DNA of 43,763 bases from CALVGQ01 sp964368495 (GTDB lineage Bacteria > Bacillota_I > Bacilli_A > Erysipelotrichales > Erysipelotrichaceae): NCBI GenBank assembly GCA_964368495.1, contig CAYJAJ010000013.1, positions 1 to 43,763 of the forward strand, given 5' to 3'. Below, piece by piece: positions 15,571 through 24,613 of the stretch. The first letter of the stretch is position 1. Each line of letters opens with the position of its first letter. The notes under the pieces are model-generated. The model worked only from the letters and a program-made list of their open reading frames with translations. It ran no database searches and had not been told where the DNA came from. Both the position numbers and the translations under genes were made by a program.

Positions 15571-16626
15571 TTGTTAACTACTGCTTCATGCAAATTTCCA
15601 TTTCTAGAAGAATGGAAACAAATTTGTGAGAAAAACAAGTTTTGCGAAGTCATTGATTCAGTACTTTCAGGTTATGCACAAATTGCCTTCAACGACAATA
15701 CATTTTCAGGAATATTGATGATTATCGCAACTTATGTTGCATCACCTGTACAAGCTATTTCAGGTGTTTGGGCTACGCTAGTTGCTACTTTGATGGCTTA
15801 TTTTATAGGAGCACCGAGAGGGTTAATTAGGTGTGGCTTATATGGATTTAATGCTGCACTAGTAGGAGTTGCTGTTCCTGTAGTGGCTTTTCCAGGTTCT
15901 GAAGTAACACTAGCGATGCTTCTGTATTCAGGATTAGGGGCAATAATTTCTGTGATTTTATTTGGGGCCCTTGGTGCAATCTTTTCAAAGTATAGTGTTT
16001 CATCGCTTGCGTTACCTTACTGTGTCACTTTGTTTTTTCTTGTTCCAGCAAGCGTCCTAATTGGAACAATGGATGTAACTCGTGGTGCACCTGCACTTGC
16101 GACACTTGCGACAGCACAAGCAGGGTGGAATGTCACAGAGTTTATCCATGCTTCGCTAGCGGGGATAGCACAAGTATTATGGGTAGAAGTACCGATAGCA
16201 GGAATTCTTTACTTAATTGCTGTTTTATTTGCATCTAGAATTGATGTAATTTCAACAATAATTGGAACTGTTGTAGGTACAGGTGTTGCTATTGCATTAG
16301 GTTTATCCAAAGACTTAATCATGATTGGATTATTTGGATATAATTCTGTATTACTTATGAAAGTAATTACAAGAGGTTTTGTATTGAATGCGAGAACATG
16401 GATGTTAGCAATTTGTGCTGCAGCATTTACACCTATTTTAGCAGCAGGACTAAGAGTTATCTTCTCGGCAACTGGAATTGGATCATTTGCTGCATGGCCA
16501 TATGCATTGACATGCATAGCAATTTTCTTAGGTAGAGATAAATTTAAAAACTTTACTTATGTAGCACCAGCAAACTGGGGAGTTCCAGAAACAATAAAAA
16601 AGGATTTTAAAACAGAAAATGAATAA
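15571..16626 (+). CDS. Urea-transporter (UT) family channel
   Basis: A 351-residue very hydrophobic protein with about ten membrane segments and the internal duplication of the UT family. Repeat 1 starts GYAQIAFNDNTFSG (Gln37) and repeat 2 starts GIAQVLWVEVPIAG (Gln201). Both keep the pore Gln, and GLYGFNAALVG (near residue 89) and GLFGYNSVLL give the paired conserved helices. The usual NPxxG proline is missing in repeat 1 (Asn-Thr-Phe-Ser-Gly). UT proteins conduct urea, and some conduct ammonia or amides. The start is TTG 15571, seven bases after AAGGAGGG. No urease gene is nearby; the next gene is adenine deaminase 42 bp on, so the channel may serve ammonia, urea or adenine-related traffic. 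The substrate is unproven. Confidence 0.78.
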   Translation: MLTTASCKFPFLEEWKQICEKNKFCEVIDSVLSGYAQIAFNDNTFSGILMIIATYVASPVQAISGVWATLVATLMAYFIGAPRGLIRCGLYGFNAALVGVAVPVVAFPGSEVTLAMLLYSGLGAIISVILFGALGAIFSKYSVSSLALPYCVTLFFLVPASVLIGTMDVTRGAPALATLATAQAGWNVTEFIHASLAGIAQVLWVEVPIAGILYLIAVLFASRIDVISTIIGTVVGTGVAIALGLSKDLIMIGLFGYNSVLLMKVITRGFVLNARTWMLAICAAAFTPILAAGLRVIFSATGIGSFAAWPYALTCIAIFLGRDKFKNFTYVAPANWGVPETIKKDFKTENE

Positions 16627-16668
16627 TAAAAAGTTTGTCAGTTAACGTAATCAAAAGGAGGATTATTT

Positions 16669-18435
16669 ATGCGTACTGTAAAAGAAACAAATTTATTAAT
16701 TGATTGTGGTCTAGGGAAAATACCATGTGATGTGGTACTAACAAATTTAAAACTTGTAAATGTCTGTTCGAAAGAAGTTTATGAATCTAAAATTTATATT
16801 AAAGACAAACGAATAGTTTCTATTGACCCGGATTCAAAACTAGTTGCAGAGAAGGAAATTGATTGTAAAGGACTTTATGCAGTTCCAGGGTTTATAGATG
16901 GTCATATGCACTTTTCATCATCAATGATTAATCCAGAAGCGATGGCTCAAGCTCTTGTACCACAAGGAACAACAACAGTTTGTGCGGATTTTATGGAAAT
17001 TGCAAATGTCACTGGAGCAAAAGTTGTTGATGTGATGTTAGAAAATGCAGATAAGCTACCATATCGTATTGCTATTGAAGTTCCAACACGCGTTCCTACT
17101 GCTCCAGGTCTAGAGACAACCGGTAATATTATAACTGTTGAAGAAACAAAGGAATTATTATCACGTGATGCAACTATTACATTAGGCGAAATGGCACCTG
17201 CAAAAATTTTACAAAGAACAGATGATAATATACAAAAAATATGTGATGCTATTAATTTAGGTAAAGTAGTAAATGGTCATGCAGTAGGTTGTAATTATCA
17301 AGAGCTGAATGTTTATGCATCAGCTGGAGTTACTGATGATCATGAGTGTGTTGAGTGGGAAGAAGCATTAGACCGCTTGCGATTAGGTATGCATGTATTT
17401 ATCCGTGAAGGTAGTGCAGAAAGAAATCTACCAATGTTTGTAGAAAATGCATTAAAATTAGGATACAGTTTTGAAAACACATGTTATTGTACTGATGATA
17501 AACATGTTCATGATATTAAAGCTGAAGGTCACATCAATCATAATGTTAACTTATCAATTAAGCTAGGTGTTGATCCAATTACTGCAATTAGTATTGCAAC
17601 AATCAATGCTGCAAAACATTTCCGTGTTGATGCAGATTATGGAAGTATTACTCCAGGCCGTTATGCAGATATTATATTGTGTCCATCAATTGAGAATATT
17701 CAACCTCAAAAAGTATATTTTGAAGGGAAACTAGTGTTTGAAAAAGATGTGCTTCCTGTTGTAAAAATTGAAAGAGAATATCCTAAATGGATTCGAGATA
17801 CAGTTCATTTTAAAAGACCTATTACAGCAGACTTATTTGAACTAGCTGCACCTGCAGGTAAAACTTCAGTAACTGTTAATCTTCCTCAATTAGTTGATGA
17901 CCAAATTATAAATACAAAACAAACTGCTGATCTCCCAGTTGAAAATGGTTTAGTAATGAGAGATCCTAAAAATGATATAATGAAGTTTGCAGTTGTAGAA
18001 CGTTATGGTAAAAATGGAAATGTAGGAGTGTATTTTGTAAAAGGGTTTACACTTGAAAAAGGGGCTGTTGCATATTCTATGTCACACAATCATCAAAATA
18101 TTTGTATCTTAGGTGCTAATGATGAAGACATGGCATTAGCAGCAAATGAAGTGCAAAAAATGAAAGGTGGACTTGTAACAGTAATTGATGGAAAAGTAAT
18201 TTGTACAATGAAATTAGCAATCGGTGGATTAATAAGCGAAGAAACAAATGCGGATGTAATAGCTGAACAATTGATTGCTATGAATGAGTCAGCAAAACTA
18301 ACAGGTTGTAAATTGCCTGCACCGTTCATGACATTAAGTTTTATTGCACATCCAGCAGTTCCACAACTTGCACCTACTGATATGGGGCTTGTTGATGTTG
18401 CAATACAAAAGTTTGTACCTGTAATAAAAAATTAA
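16669..18435 (+). CDS. adeC: Adenine deaminase
   Basis: Converts adenine to hypoxanthine and ammonia in purine salvage. The 588-residue protein is an amidohydrolase with the metal-binding HxH in VPGFIDGHMHFSSS near residue 80, the C-terminal composite-domain strand DYGSITPGRYADIILCP, and the family's AMSHNHQN-like segment (YSMSHNHQN) near residue 468. Length and order match B. subtilis AdeC. It lies directly behind the urea-family channel with a strong AAAGGAGG site, so the two are co-transcribed. Confidence 0.93.
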   Translation: MRTVKETNLLIDCGLGKIPCDVVLTNLKLVNVCSKEVYESKIYIKDKRIVSIDPDSKLVAEKEIDCKGLYAVPGFIDGHMHFSSSMINPEAMAQALVPQGTTTVCADFMEIANVTGAKVVDVMLENADKLPYRIAIEVPTRVPTAPGLETTGNIITVEETKELLSRDATITLGEMAPAKILQRTDDNIQKICDAINLGKVVNGHAVGCNYQELNVYASAGVTDDHECVEWEEALDRLRLGMHVFIREGSAERNLPMFVENALKLGYSFENTCYCTDDKHVHDIKAEGHINHNVNLSIKLGVDPITAISIATINAAKHFRVDADYGSITPGRYADIILCPSIENIQPQKVYFEGKLVFEKDVLPVVKIEREYPKWIRDTVHFKRPITADLFELAAPAGKTSVTVNLPQLVDDQIINTKQTADLPVENGLVMRDPKNDIMKFAVVERYGKNGNVGVYFVKGFTLEKGAVAYSMSHNHQNICILGANDEDMALAANEVQKMKGGLVTVIDGKVICTMKLAIGGLISEETNADVIAEQLIAMNESAKLTGCKLPAPFMTLSFIAHPAVPQLAPTDMGLVDVAIQKFVPVIKN

Positions 18436-18460
18436 TTTAAGAAGTAAATATATATCACAA

Positions 18461-18500
18461 TAAAGATGAGAAGCAAGTATTCACTTTCTCTCATCTTTTA
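18461..18500 (+). terminator. Hairpin after adenine deaminase, possible terminator
   Basis: AAAGATGAGA (18462-18471) pairs with TCTCATCTTT (18489-18498) around a 17-nt loop. The T-tract is interrupted by A, so termination may be partial. Confidence 0.5.
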
Positions 18501-18508
18501 TATATAAT
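18480..18508 (+). promoter_or_regulatory. Candidate promoter for dsdA
   Basis: TTCACT (18480-18485), 17-bp spacer, perfect TATAAT (18503-18508). The -35 falls within the loop of the preceding hairpin. Confidence 0.45.
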
Positions 18509-18536
18509 ATTAAATTTAATTTAGGATGGTGAAGAT

Positions 18537-19889
18537 ATGAAAAATAGTGTTGAATTTGACATAAATAATAAATTTATCAAAAACATGTCTAAGAAGAAAG
18601 AAATCATTTGGTTAAATACAGAACTCGGTAAATTTGAAAGTAGTATACAAGATATGAAAATTACCTTCGATGAAGTTTTAGATGCGGAGGAAAGATTAAA
18701 GAGATTTGCACCTTTTATTTTAAAGTGTTTTCCAGATACGAAAAATCACGGAGGTCTTATCGAGTCACCGTTAATTGAAATAGAAAAAATGAAGTGTAGA
18801 ATGAATGATATATATGGTGCAAATATCAAAGGTAATCTTCTTTTAAAAATGGATAGTCACTTACCGGTGGCTGGGTCTGTTAAAGCAAGAGGTGGTGTAT
18901 ACGAAATATTAAAATACGCAGAAGAATTAGCGTTATCAAATAATTTAATTAAACAAGAAGATGATTACAGTGCTTTTTTGCAACCTAGTATGAAACAATT
19001 TTTTTCAAATTACACAATTCATGTAGGATCAACAGGAAACCTGGGATTAGCAATCGGAATCATTAGTACTGTAATTGGATTTAGAGTAAGTGTTCATATG
19101 TCAAACGATGCAAAAGAATGGAAAAAAAATCTTTTGCGAAGCAAAGGTGTCAATGTAATAGAATATAGTGGAGATTATAGTAAAGCAGTAAGTAGCGGAA
19201 GAGAGTTAGCAAAAAAAGATTTGATGGCCTATTTTATTGATGATGAAAAATCAAAAAATCTATTTTTGGGTTATGCAGTAGCAGCTTTGCGTCTTCAAAA
19301 ACAACTAAATCAATTAAAAGTAATTGTAGATAAAACTCATCCGCTATATGTCTATTTACCATGTGGCGTAGGAGGTGCTCCAGGAGGAATTGCATTTGGA
19401 TTAAAGCATATTTTTAAAGACAATGTAAATGTGTTCTTTGTAGAACCAACAGAATCATGTTGTATGGCACTAAGTATGATTACAAAGCTGAAAGACAAAA
19501 TCTGTATACAGGATATTGGATTAAGTGGAATCACAGATGCGGATGGATTAGCAGTAGGAAGAGCATCACCGTTAGTGTGTGAGGTTATGGAAAAAATACT
19601 ATCAGGAATATTTACAGTAAATGATGAAATGATGCATCAATATTTATTAGATCTAGTAAGTAGCGAAAATATATTTATTGAAATTAGTGCATGTGCATCG
19701 TTTGATGGAGTGAAAAAAATAAATACTAAAAAGGATTGCATTGACTATCAAATGGAAAAAAATGTATTTAAATACGAGAATCAGGCAACTCACATAGCAT
19801 GGGCGACAGGGGGTAAATTGATACCTGAAGATATAAAGTCAGAATATTTATTAAAGCAGAACTGTTTGAGGAGGAAACAAAATGATTAG
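18537..19889 (+). CDS. dsdA: D-serine ammonia-lyase
   Basis: PLP enzyme that converts D-serine to pyruvate and ammonia, for detoxification or nutrition. The 450-residue length equals DsdA of Bacillus and Escherichia. The PLP lysine is Lys116 in VAGSVKARGG, and the phosphate-binding and substrate segments HVGSTGNLGLAIG and YLPCGVGGAPGG are present. A putative DsdX-type permease or DsdC regulator is not adjacent. Its last 8 bases overlap the GNAT gene. It lies next to adenine deaminase, a second ammonia-releasing enzyme. Confidence 0.93.
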   Translation: MKNSVEFDINNKFIKNMSKKKEIIWLNTELGKFESSIQDMKITFDEVLDAEERLKRFAPFILKCFPDTKNHGGLIESPLIEIEKMKCRMNDIYGANIKGNLLLKMDSHLPVAGSVKARGGVYEILKYAEELALSNNLIKQEDDYSAFLQPSMKQFFSNYTIHVGSTGNLGLAIGIISTVIGFRVSVHMSNDAKEWKKNLLRSKGVNVIEYSGDYSKAVSSGRELAKKDLMAYFIDDEKSKNLFLGYAVAALRLQKQLNQLKVIVDKTHPLYVYLPCGVGGAPGGIAFGLKHIFKDNVNVFFVEPTESCCMALSMITKLKDKICIQDIGLSGITDADGLAVGRASPLVCEVMEKILSGIFTVNDEMMHQYLLDLVSSENIFIEISACASFDGVKKINTKKDCIDYQMEKNVFKYENQATHIAWATGGKLIPEDIKSEYLLKQNCLRRKQND

Positions 19890-20361
19890 AAAAGCATTGA
19901 TGAGTGATTACGATGATATTTTAGAAATTTTCATGATTGCAAGAAAATTTATGAAAGCAAATAATAACGAGCAATGGGGAGATACCTACCCACCTGTAGA
20001 CGATGTAAAAAAAGATATTCAAAAAGGTAATTTCTATCTTTATATAGTTGAGAATAAAACTCAAGCCGTATTTTCTTATTACCATGGTAATTGTGAGTAC
20101 TTCAATACGATAAAGGGGAAATGGTTAAATAATGATACATACACCACATTTAGCAGAATTGCAAGTCGTGGAGAAGTAAAAGGTGTAACAGAAAAGTGTG
20201 TGAATTGGATATTAAAAGAAACTAAAAACATACGAGTTGATACACATCCAGATAATATACAAATGCAAAAAGCTCTAGAAAAACTGGGGTTTAAGTGTTG
20301 TGGGAAAGTAATCTTAGCACGAAATAATGCAGAACATTTGGCATATGAAAAAAATATATGA
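19882..20361 (+). CDS. GNAT-family N-acetyltransferase
   Basis: A 159-residue protein with the GNAT fold. It has an N-terminal IRKALMSDYDDILEIF strand-helix, the acetyl-CoA loop in the RIASRGEVKGV region (around residue 93), and the C-terminal DTHPDNIQMQKALEKLGF block that is typical of this family. The NEQWGDTYPP segment near residue 30 is common in Bacillota GNATs of unknown substrate. It is translated from AGGAGG within the end of dsdA, so it may act on a D-serine-related or other amine, but the sequence does not show which. Confidence 0.85.
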   Translation: MIRKALMSDYDDILEIFMIARKFMKANNNEQWGDTYPPVDDVKKDIQKGNFYLYIVENKTQAVFSYYHGNCEYFNTIKGKWLNNDTYTTFSRIASRGEVKGVTEKCVNWILKETKNIRVDTHPDNIQMQKALEKLGFKCCGKVILARNNAEHLAYEKNI

Positions 20362-20402
20362 TAAGAATGAGTAAATAGTAATAATTACATCTTAATAAAT
20401 AG

Positions 20403-20431
20403 AAAAGAAGGCCAGGGGTTGGTCTTCTTTT
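20403..20431. terminator. Bidirectional-looking terminator after the GNAT gene
   Basis: AAAAGAAGGCCA (20403-20414), loop GGGGT, TGGTCTTCTTTT (20420-20431): a 12-bp stem with one G-U pair, T-rich at the right and A-rich at the left. Confidence 0.85.
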
Positions 20432-20440
20432 CATTATTTA

Positions 20441-20518
20441 TAAGGGGATAGAATTTCTGTAGCATAAATTTAAGGGGATAAATTATAGTAATATGCTACA
20501 GGCAAGATTTCCACTTGC
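20441..20518. other. Unexplained structured element between convergent units
   Basis: TGTAGCATA-AATTTA (20458-20472) folds on TAAATT (20479-20484) and TATGCTACA (20492-20500). This gives a 15-bp stem with a 7-nt one-sided bulge and an AGGGGA loop. The 10-mer TAAGGGGATA that contains the loop also occurs at 20441-20450, exactly 30 bp before the loop copy. A short GCAAG/CTTGC hairpin follows (20502-20518). There is no T-tract, so it is not an ordinary terminator. It could be a small structured RNA, a protein site or a mobile-element remnant. Confidence 0.45.
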
Positions 20519-20583
20519 TAATATAAATATATCAATACTTTAACAGTGAAATATCGAGCAATTATGTAAAAATGTGTTATTTT

Positions 20584-21588
20584 CTATACTAAGCCTATGA
20601 AGTAAATAACACCAATAGCAACAACGACTACTGCTAAAGAAATAATAAAACCATGTATCATAGGGTTGATTCCAGATTGTTTCATTTCGTTAAAACTTGT
20701 GTTTAACCCGATTGCAGCTAATGAAGCAACCATCATAAACTTGCTTAATGTTTTTAAAGCTATGCCAAGTTCAACTGGAATCAAATTGATGCTATTTAAT
20801 ATAGACATACAAATAAATCCAACAATAAACCAAGGAATTAACGTGCTGAATTTGATTTTTGATGACTTTGAATTAGGATTCTCTTTTCTCATGAGTCTTG
20901 CATGAATGAGTGAGAAGATAATAACTGTTGGAATAATGGATAAAGTTCTAGTAAGTTTAACCATTGTTGCAAAGTCACCGGCAGCCTCTGAGTAAGCATA
21001 TCCAGCCGCAACAACGCTGGATGTATCATTTACGGCTGTACCTGCCCATAACCCATAAGCGACATCAGATAAACCAAGGTATTCGCCCATAATTGGGAAA
21101 AGCAAAATCATAGCCATATCAAAAATAAATGTAGCACTCATTGCATAAGCAATATCTTTGTTGTCGGCATCAATTGTAGGAGCAATTGCTGCAATAGCAG
21201 AACCCCCACATATTCCAGTTCCTGCAGAAATTAGATTAGATAACTTCCAATTCAGTCCCAGTAATTTTCCACTTATATATCCGCCTCCAAAACAGGTTAA
21301 CAATGTAAATACCATAACTGATAAAGAGAATTTTCCAATTTCAAGAACGGTTTGAATGCTTAATGAGGCCCCTAGTAAAATGATAGCATAGCGCAATATC
21401 TTTTTTGATGTGAATTTAATGCCTGGTTTAAAATTCGAAGGAATCTTAATAAAATGATTAATGCCCATTCCGATAAATAAAGCAATAACAGAACCGCTTA
21501 TTAGATGAACTGAAAAACTATTCTCTATTAGAATTGCAACAAAGGCAATGAATAAAGATAGGATGAAACCTGATAAAATATTTTTCAT
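20584..21588 (-). CDS. YeiH/UPF0324-type putative sulfate or sulfite exporter
   Basis: A membrane protein of 334 residues with about ten hydrophobic segments. Family signatures are the GSVIALFIGMGINHF region near the N-terminus, LLGASLS, GTGICGGSAIAAIAP near residue 140, and LWAGTAVNDTSSVVAAGYAY near residue 190. The family is annotated as putative sulfate exporters; function is not firmly proven. Met at 21588 is chosen because homologues begin at this point, although neither it nor the upstream GTG at 21621 has a strong binding site. It is divergent from a LysR regulator, the same pairing as yeiH/yeiE of Escherichia coli. Confidence 0.82.
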   Translation of the reverse strand: MKNILSGFILSLFIAFVAILIENSFSVHLISGSVIALFIGMGINHFIKIPSNFKPGIKFTSKKILRYAIILLGASLSIQTVLEIGKFSLSVMVFTLLTCFGGGYISGKLLGLNWKLSNLISAGTGICGGSAIAAIAPTIDADNKDIAYAMSATFIFDMAMILLFPIMGEYLGLSDVAYGLWAGTAVNDTSSVVAAGYAYSEAAGDFATMVKLTRTLSIIPTVIIFSLIHARLMRKENPNSKSSKIKFSTLIPWFIVGFICMSILNSINLIPVELGIALKTLSKFMMVASLAAIGLNTSFNEMKQSGINPMIHGFIISLAVVVVAIGVIYFIGLV

Positions 21589-21650
21589 AAATAAACCACA
21601 CTTTCCATAAAAGTATATCACTATTGCTTAATAAGAACTAATTATGATAT

Positions 21651-21675
21651 GTTATAATATATAACAAATTGTTAT
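21651..21675. promoter_or_regulatory. Overlapping palindromes and -10 in the yeiH-lysR divergent region
   Basis: GTTATA-ATA-TATAAC (21651-21665) overlaps ATAACAA-A-TTGTTAT (21661-21675), making three alternating GTTAT/ATAAC half-sites. The first covers a perfect TATAAT (21653-21658) with an extended TG for the LysR gene. This is a likely binding site for the LysR protein, autoregulating itself and controlling the divergent transporter. Confidence 0.6.
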
Positions 21676-21686
21676 GGGAGATAAAT

Positions 21687-22565
21687 ATGGATAATAAATA
21701 CTTAACACTAATACAAGTGGTAGAATGCCAAAGTTATACAAAGGCTGCTGTTAAATTACATTTAACTCAACCTGCACTAACACAGCACATTAAAAAACTA
21801 GAGCAAGAGTATCAATGTGAAATATTTGATTCTACTAAAAAGGGTCTAAGCTTAACAGTGCAAGGTAAAATGATTTTTGATCATGCAAAGGTATTAACTA
21901 TACTAAATAATAAATTAGATCAAAGATTAAGAAATACTTTAAAACCATTAACATTTGGCATGACCTTATCTATCTCTGACTATTATGTAAATCCTGCATT
22001 ATTTGTTAAACTGTACAAAAAAGAATATAACTGCAGTATTGAAGTGATGAACACTGAGAAGATATGTGAGCGGCTGATTTCAGGATCAATGGATTGTGCT
22101 ATTGTTGAGGGGTTAGTTAATCCGAGCTTGTTTTATTCGCATATAGTTCATTCAGCAAAATTTATTTGCGTTGTTAATCACTCGCATCCATTACTGCATA
22201 GTAAAAACTGTACATTTGAAGATTTGTTTAACTATCCAATTGTGTTAAGAGAAAAGGGATCTGGAACAAGAGGAATCTTAATTAATTTATTACATGACAA
22301 TAATTATAATGAGGATTGCTTTATTCAACAAATAGAAATGGGAAGTTTTAGATTAATAAAAGAATTTGTAAAGGAAACTCATGCGATTACATTTTTGTAT
22401 GAGAATGTAGTTAAAGAAGAAATAAAAAATGGTATACTTAGAGTACTTGACATTAAAAATGGAAGTTGTGTTAGAAATATGGTTTTTATTTATCCAAAAA
22501 ATAATTTTGAAAACCAAGAAATCAAGAAATTTTATAATGAATATGTAAAAAATGAAGTTGTATAG
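21687..22565 (+). CDS. LysR-family transcriptional regulator
   Basis: A 292-residue regulator with an N-terminal winged HTH (about residues 3-60: YTKAAVKLHLTQPALTQHIKKLEQE) and a C-terminal type 2 periplasmic-binding-like effector domain to the end. ATG at 21687 follows GGGAG with 6-bp spacing. It is divergent from the YeiH-type transporter, so that gene is the most likely target. A sulfur oxyanion effector, as reported for YeiE, is possible but is inference. The Nudix gene follows after 10 bp and may be in the same transcript. Confidence 0.88.
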   Translation: MDNKYLTLIQVVECQSYTKAAVKLHLTQPALTQHIKKLEQEYQCEIFDSTKKGLSLTVQGKMIFDHAKVLTILNNKLDQRLRNTLKPLTFGMTLSISDYYVNPALFVKLYKKEYNCSIEVMNTEKICERLISGSMDCAIVEGLVNPSLFYSHIVHSAKFICVVNHSHPLLHSKNCTFEDLFNYPIVLREKGSGTRGILINLLHDNNYNEDCFIQQIEMGSFRLIKEFVKETHAITFLYENVVKEEIKNGILRVLDIKNGSCVRNMVFIYPKNNFENQEIKKFYNEYVKNEVV

Positions 22566-22574
22566 GAGGATTAG

Positions 22575-23147
22575 ATGGATTTTATACAAGAATTGAGAAA
22601 TTATGTGCCGTTCAATGATCAAGAAGCTAGTGACAAAAAAATGATGCTAAGGTTAATCGATGAAAAAGGATACGATATTTTAAGTAGAAAAAATGAAACA
22701 GCTCATTTTTCAGCAAGTAGTTTAATATTAAATGAGAATTTAGATAAAGTCTTAATGATTTATCACAACATCTATCAGTCGTGGTCATGGACTGGTGGTC
22801 ATGCAGATGAAGAAACCGATATGTTAAAAGTTGCGATGAATGAAGCAAGAGAAGAAACAGGTATTACAAATGTGAAACTATATAGTGACGGTCTGTTTGC
22901 TATAGACAATTTACCTGTATGGGGGCATTACAAAAACGGTGAATATGTCAGCACACACATACATTGTAATTTTACATATTTACTTGTAGCTGATGAAAAC
23001 CAAAAAATTCAACCAAAAGAAGATGAGAACAGTGGAGTAAAGTGGATAAAAATTAAAGATTTACAAGACATGGTTGAAGAAAAACCGATGATGAAAGTAT
23101 ACTCGAAATTGTTAAGAGAAATAAAGGGGGATTTTAAGTGGACTTAA
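22575..23147 (+). CDS. Nudix hydrolase
   Basis: A 190-residue cytosolic pyrophosphohydrolase with the Nudix box at about residues 73-96 (GGHADEET...NEAREETGI). The catalytic EExG end is intact; the usual Arg before it is Asn. The GGHAD start marks a subgroup common in Bacillota whose substrate is unknown. A pre-domain of about 45 residues (ending HFSASSLILN) precedes the fold. It overlaps the MATE gene by 10 bases and follows the LysR gene closely, suggesting a three-gene unit. Confidence 0.88.
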   Translation: MDFIQELRNYVPFNDQEASDKKMMLRLIDEKGYDILSRKNETAHFSASSLILNENLDKVLMIYHNIYQSWSWTGGHADEETDMLKVAMNEAREETGITNVKLYSDGLFAIDNLPVWGHYKNGEYVSTHIHCNFTYLLVADENQKIQPKEDENSGVKWIKIKDLQDMVEEKPMMKVYSKLLREIKGDFKWT

Positions 23148-24523
23148 AAAAATTGTTTACACCTACAGATATGACTGAAGGGGTTCCGTATAAACAAATT
23201 GCATCTTTTGCAATTCCAATGTTAATCGGAAATATTGCACAACAACTTTATAATACAGTTGATAGCATCGTTGTAGGGCAAACGATTGGTGATAACGCAC
23301 TTGCTGCTGTAGGAAGTGCGGGACCCATTTTTAATATGTTGTTGGTGTTATTTATTGGGATTTCTGTAGGTGCTGGAATTTTAGTTTCCCAATATTTTGG
23401 TGCAAAAGAAAGAGAAAATCTTTCATTTGTTATAGGAAATTGCATTACTTTGACATTCATTGCATCAATTATTATCATGGCAGTCACACCATTTGTTATT
23501 ATGCCAATATTAGAATTGTTAAAAACGCCTGAAAGCATTATTTATTGGTGCAATGATTATCTGTTTGTCATGATGATGGGAGTTATCGGATTAGCATATT
23601 ATAATATTTTAAGTGGGATATTAAGAGGATTAGGAGATTCAATTTCGGCATTGGTGTATCTTCTAATTTCTACGGTAATAAATATTGTTTTGGATATTTA
23701 TTTTGTTACTGAGCTTAACTTAGGTGTTGCAGGTGTTGCTTATGCAACAGTTATTGCACAATCGGTTTCTGCAATACTTTGTTTTTATAAACTGACGAAA
23801 TTAGCTGATGTGTTTGATTTAAAAAAGTCACATTTGAAAATAAATAAAAAACATACAGGCGATATTATTCGACTAGGAATTCCATCAGGACTTACACAAG
23901 CAATTTTTTCACTTGCCATGGTAGTTATTCAATCATTATCAAACAGTTATGGAGAAATGTTTATTAGTGCAAATGTTATTGTAATGCGCGTTGATGGATT
24001 TGCCATAATGCCGATTTTAAGTTTTGGAAATGCTTTAACAACATTTACAGGACAAAATTTAGGGGCTAAGAAATATGATAGAATTAAAATCGGTGCAAAA
24101 CAAGGAACACTGATGTGCGTGGTTGTGTCATTAGGGATAACTGTAGCGTTGTTAGTGTTTGGACCAATTCTAATTCGCTTGTTCACAAAAACGCCGGATC
24201 TAATTGACTTAAGTATGAAAATATTATACATTCTATCTCCCGCTTATGTCTCATTAGCTATTATACAGTGCTTATTTGGTGTAATGAGAGGAGCTGGGGA
24301 TACAGTAACCCCAATGTATTTATCAATTATAACAACAATATTGATACGTGTTCCACTAGCCTATATCATCGCTTTTTTTACAATGAGTGCTACTCATCCG
24401 ACAGGACGATATGAAAGTGTGCATTTATCGTTGGCAGTTTCCTGGACGATTGGTGCTATTATAGCTTACTACAGTTATAGAAAAGGAAAATGGCGCAAGG
24501 TTTTAGAGGAACAAAATATTTGA
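23138..24523 (+). CDS. MATE-family multidrug/cation antiporter
   Basis: A 461-residue 12-helix exporter made of two MatE repeats, with the family start PMLIGNIAQQLYNTVDSIVVGQ and the repeat-2 start GIPSGLTQAIFSLAMVVIQ. MATE proteins extrude cationic drugs using Na+ or H+ gradients; Na+ coupling would suit the Na+-type ATP synthase here but is not shown. The GTG start at 23138 follows AAGGGGG by 7 bp and lies inside the end of the Nudix gene. A strong terminator follows. Confidence 0.9.
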   Translation: MDLKKLFTPTDMTEGVPYKQIASFAIPMLIGNIAQQLYNTVDSIVVGQTIGDNALAAVGSAGPIFNMLLVLFIGISVGAGILVSQYFGAKERENLSFVIGNCITLTFIASIIIMAVTPFVIMPILELLKTPESIIYWCNDYLFVMMMGVIGLAYYNILSGILRGLGDSISALVYLLISTVINIVLDIYFVTELNLGVAGVAYATVIAQSVSAILCFYKLTKLADVFDLKKSHLKINKKHTGDIIRLGIPSGLTQAIFSLAMVVIQSLSNSYGEMFISANVIVMRVDGFAIMPILSFGNALTTFTGQNLGAKKYDRIKIGAKQGTLMCVVVSLGITVALLVFGPILIRLFTKTPDLIDLSMKILYILSPAYVSLAIIQCLFGVMRGAGDTVTPMYLSIITTILIRVPLAYIIAFFTMSATHPTGRYESVHLSLAVSWTIGAIIAYYSYRKGKWRKVLEEQNI

Positions 24524-24545
24524 AGTCTTTGAGTGAATAATAATT

Positions 24546-24577
24546 AAAAAGTTTGTAGGAAACTACAAACTTTTTTT
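24546..24577 (+). terminator. Rho-independent terminator after the first MATE gene
   Basis: AAAAAGTTTGTAG (24546-24558), GAAA tetraloop, CTACAAAC plus T7: a 13-bp perfect stem. Confidence 0.92.
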
Positions 24578-24613
24578 GTATATATTAAAGAAACAAGTAC
24601 AAAAAAAATGGAT

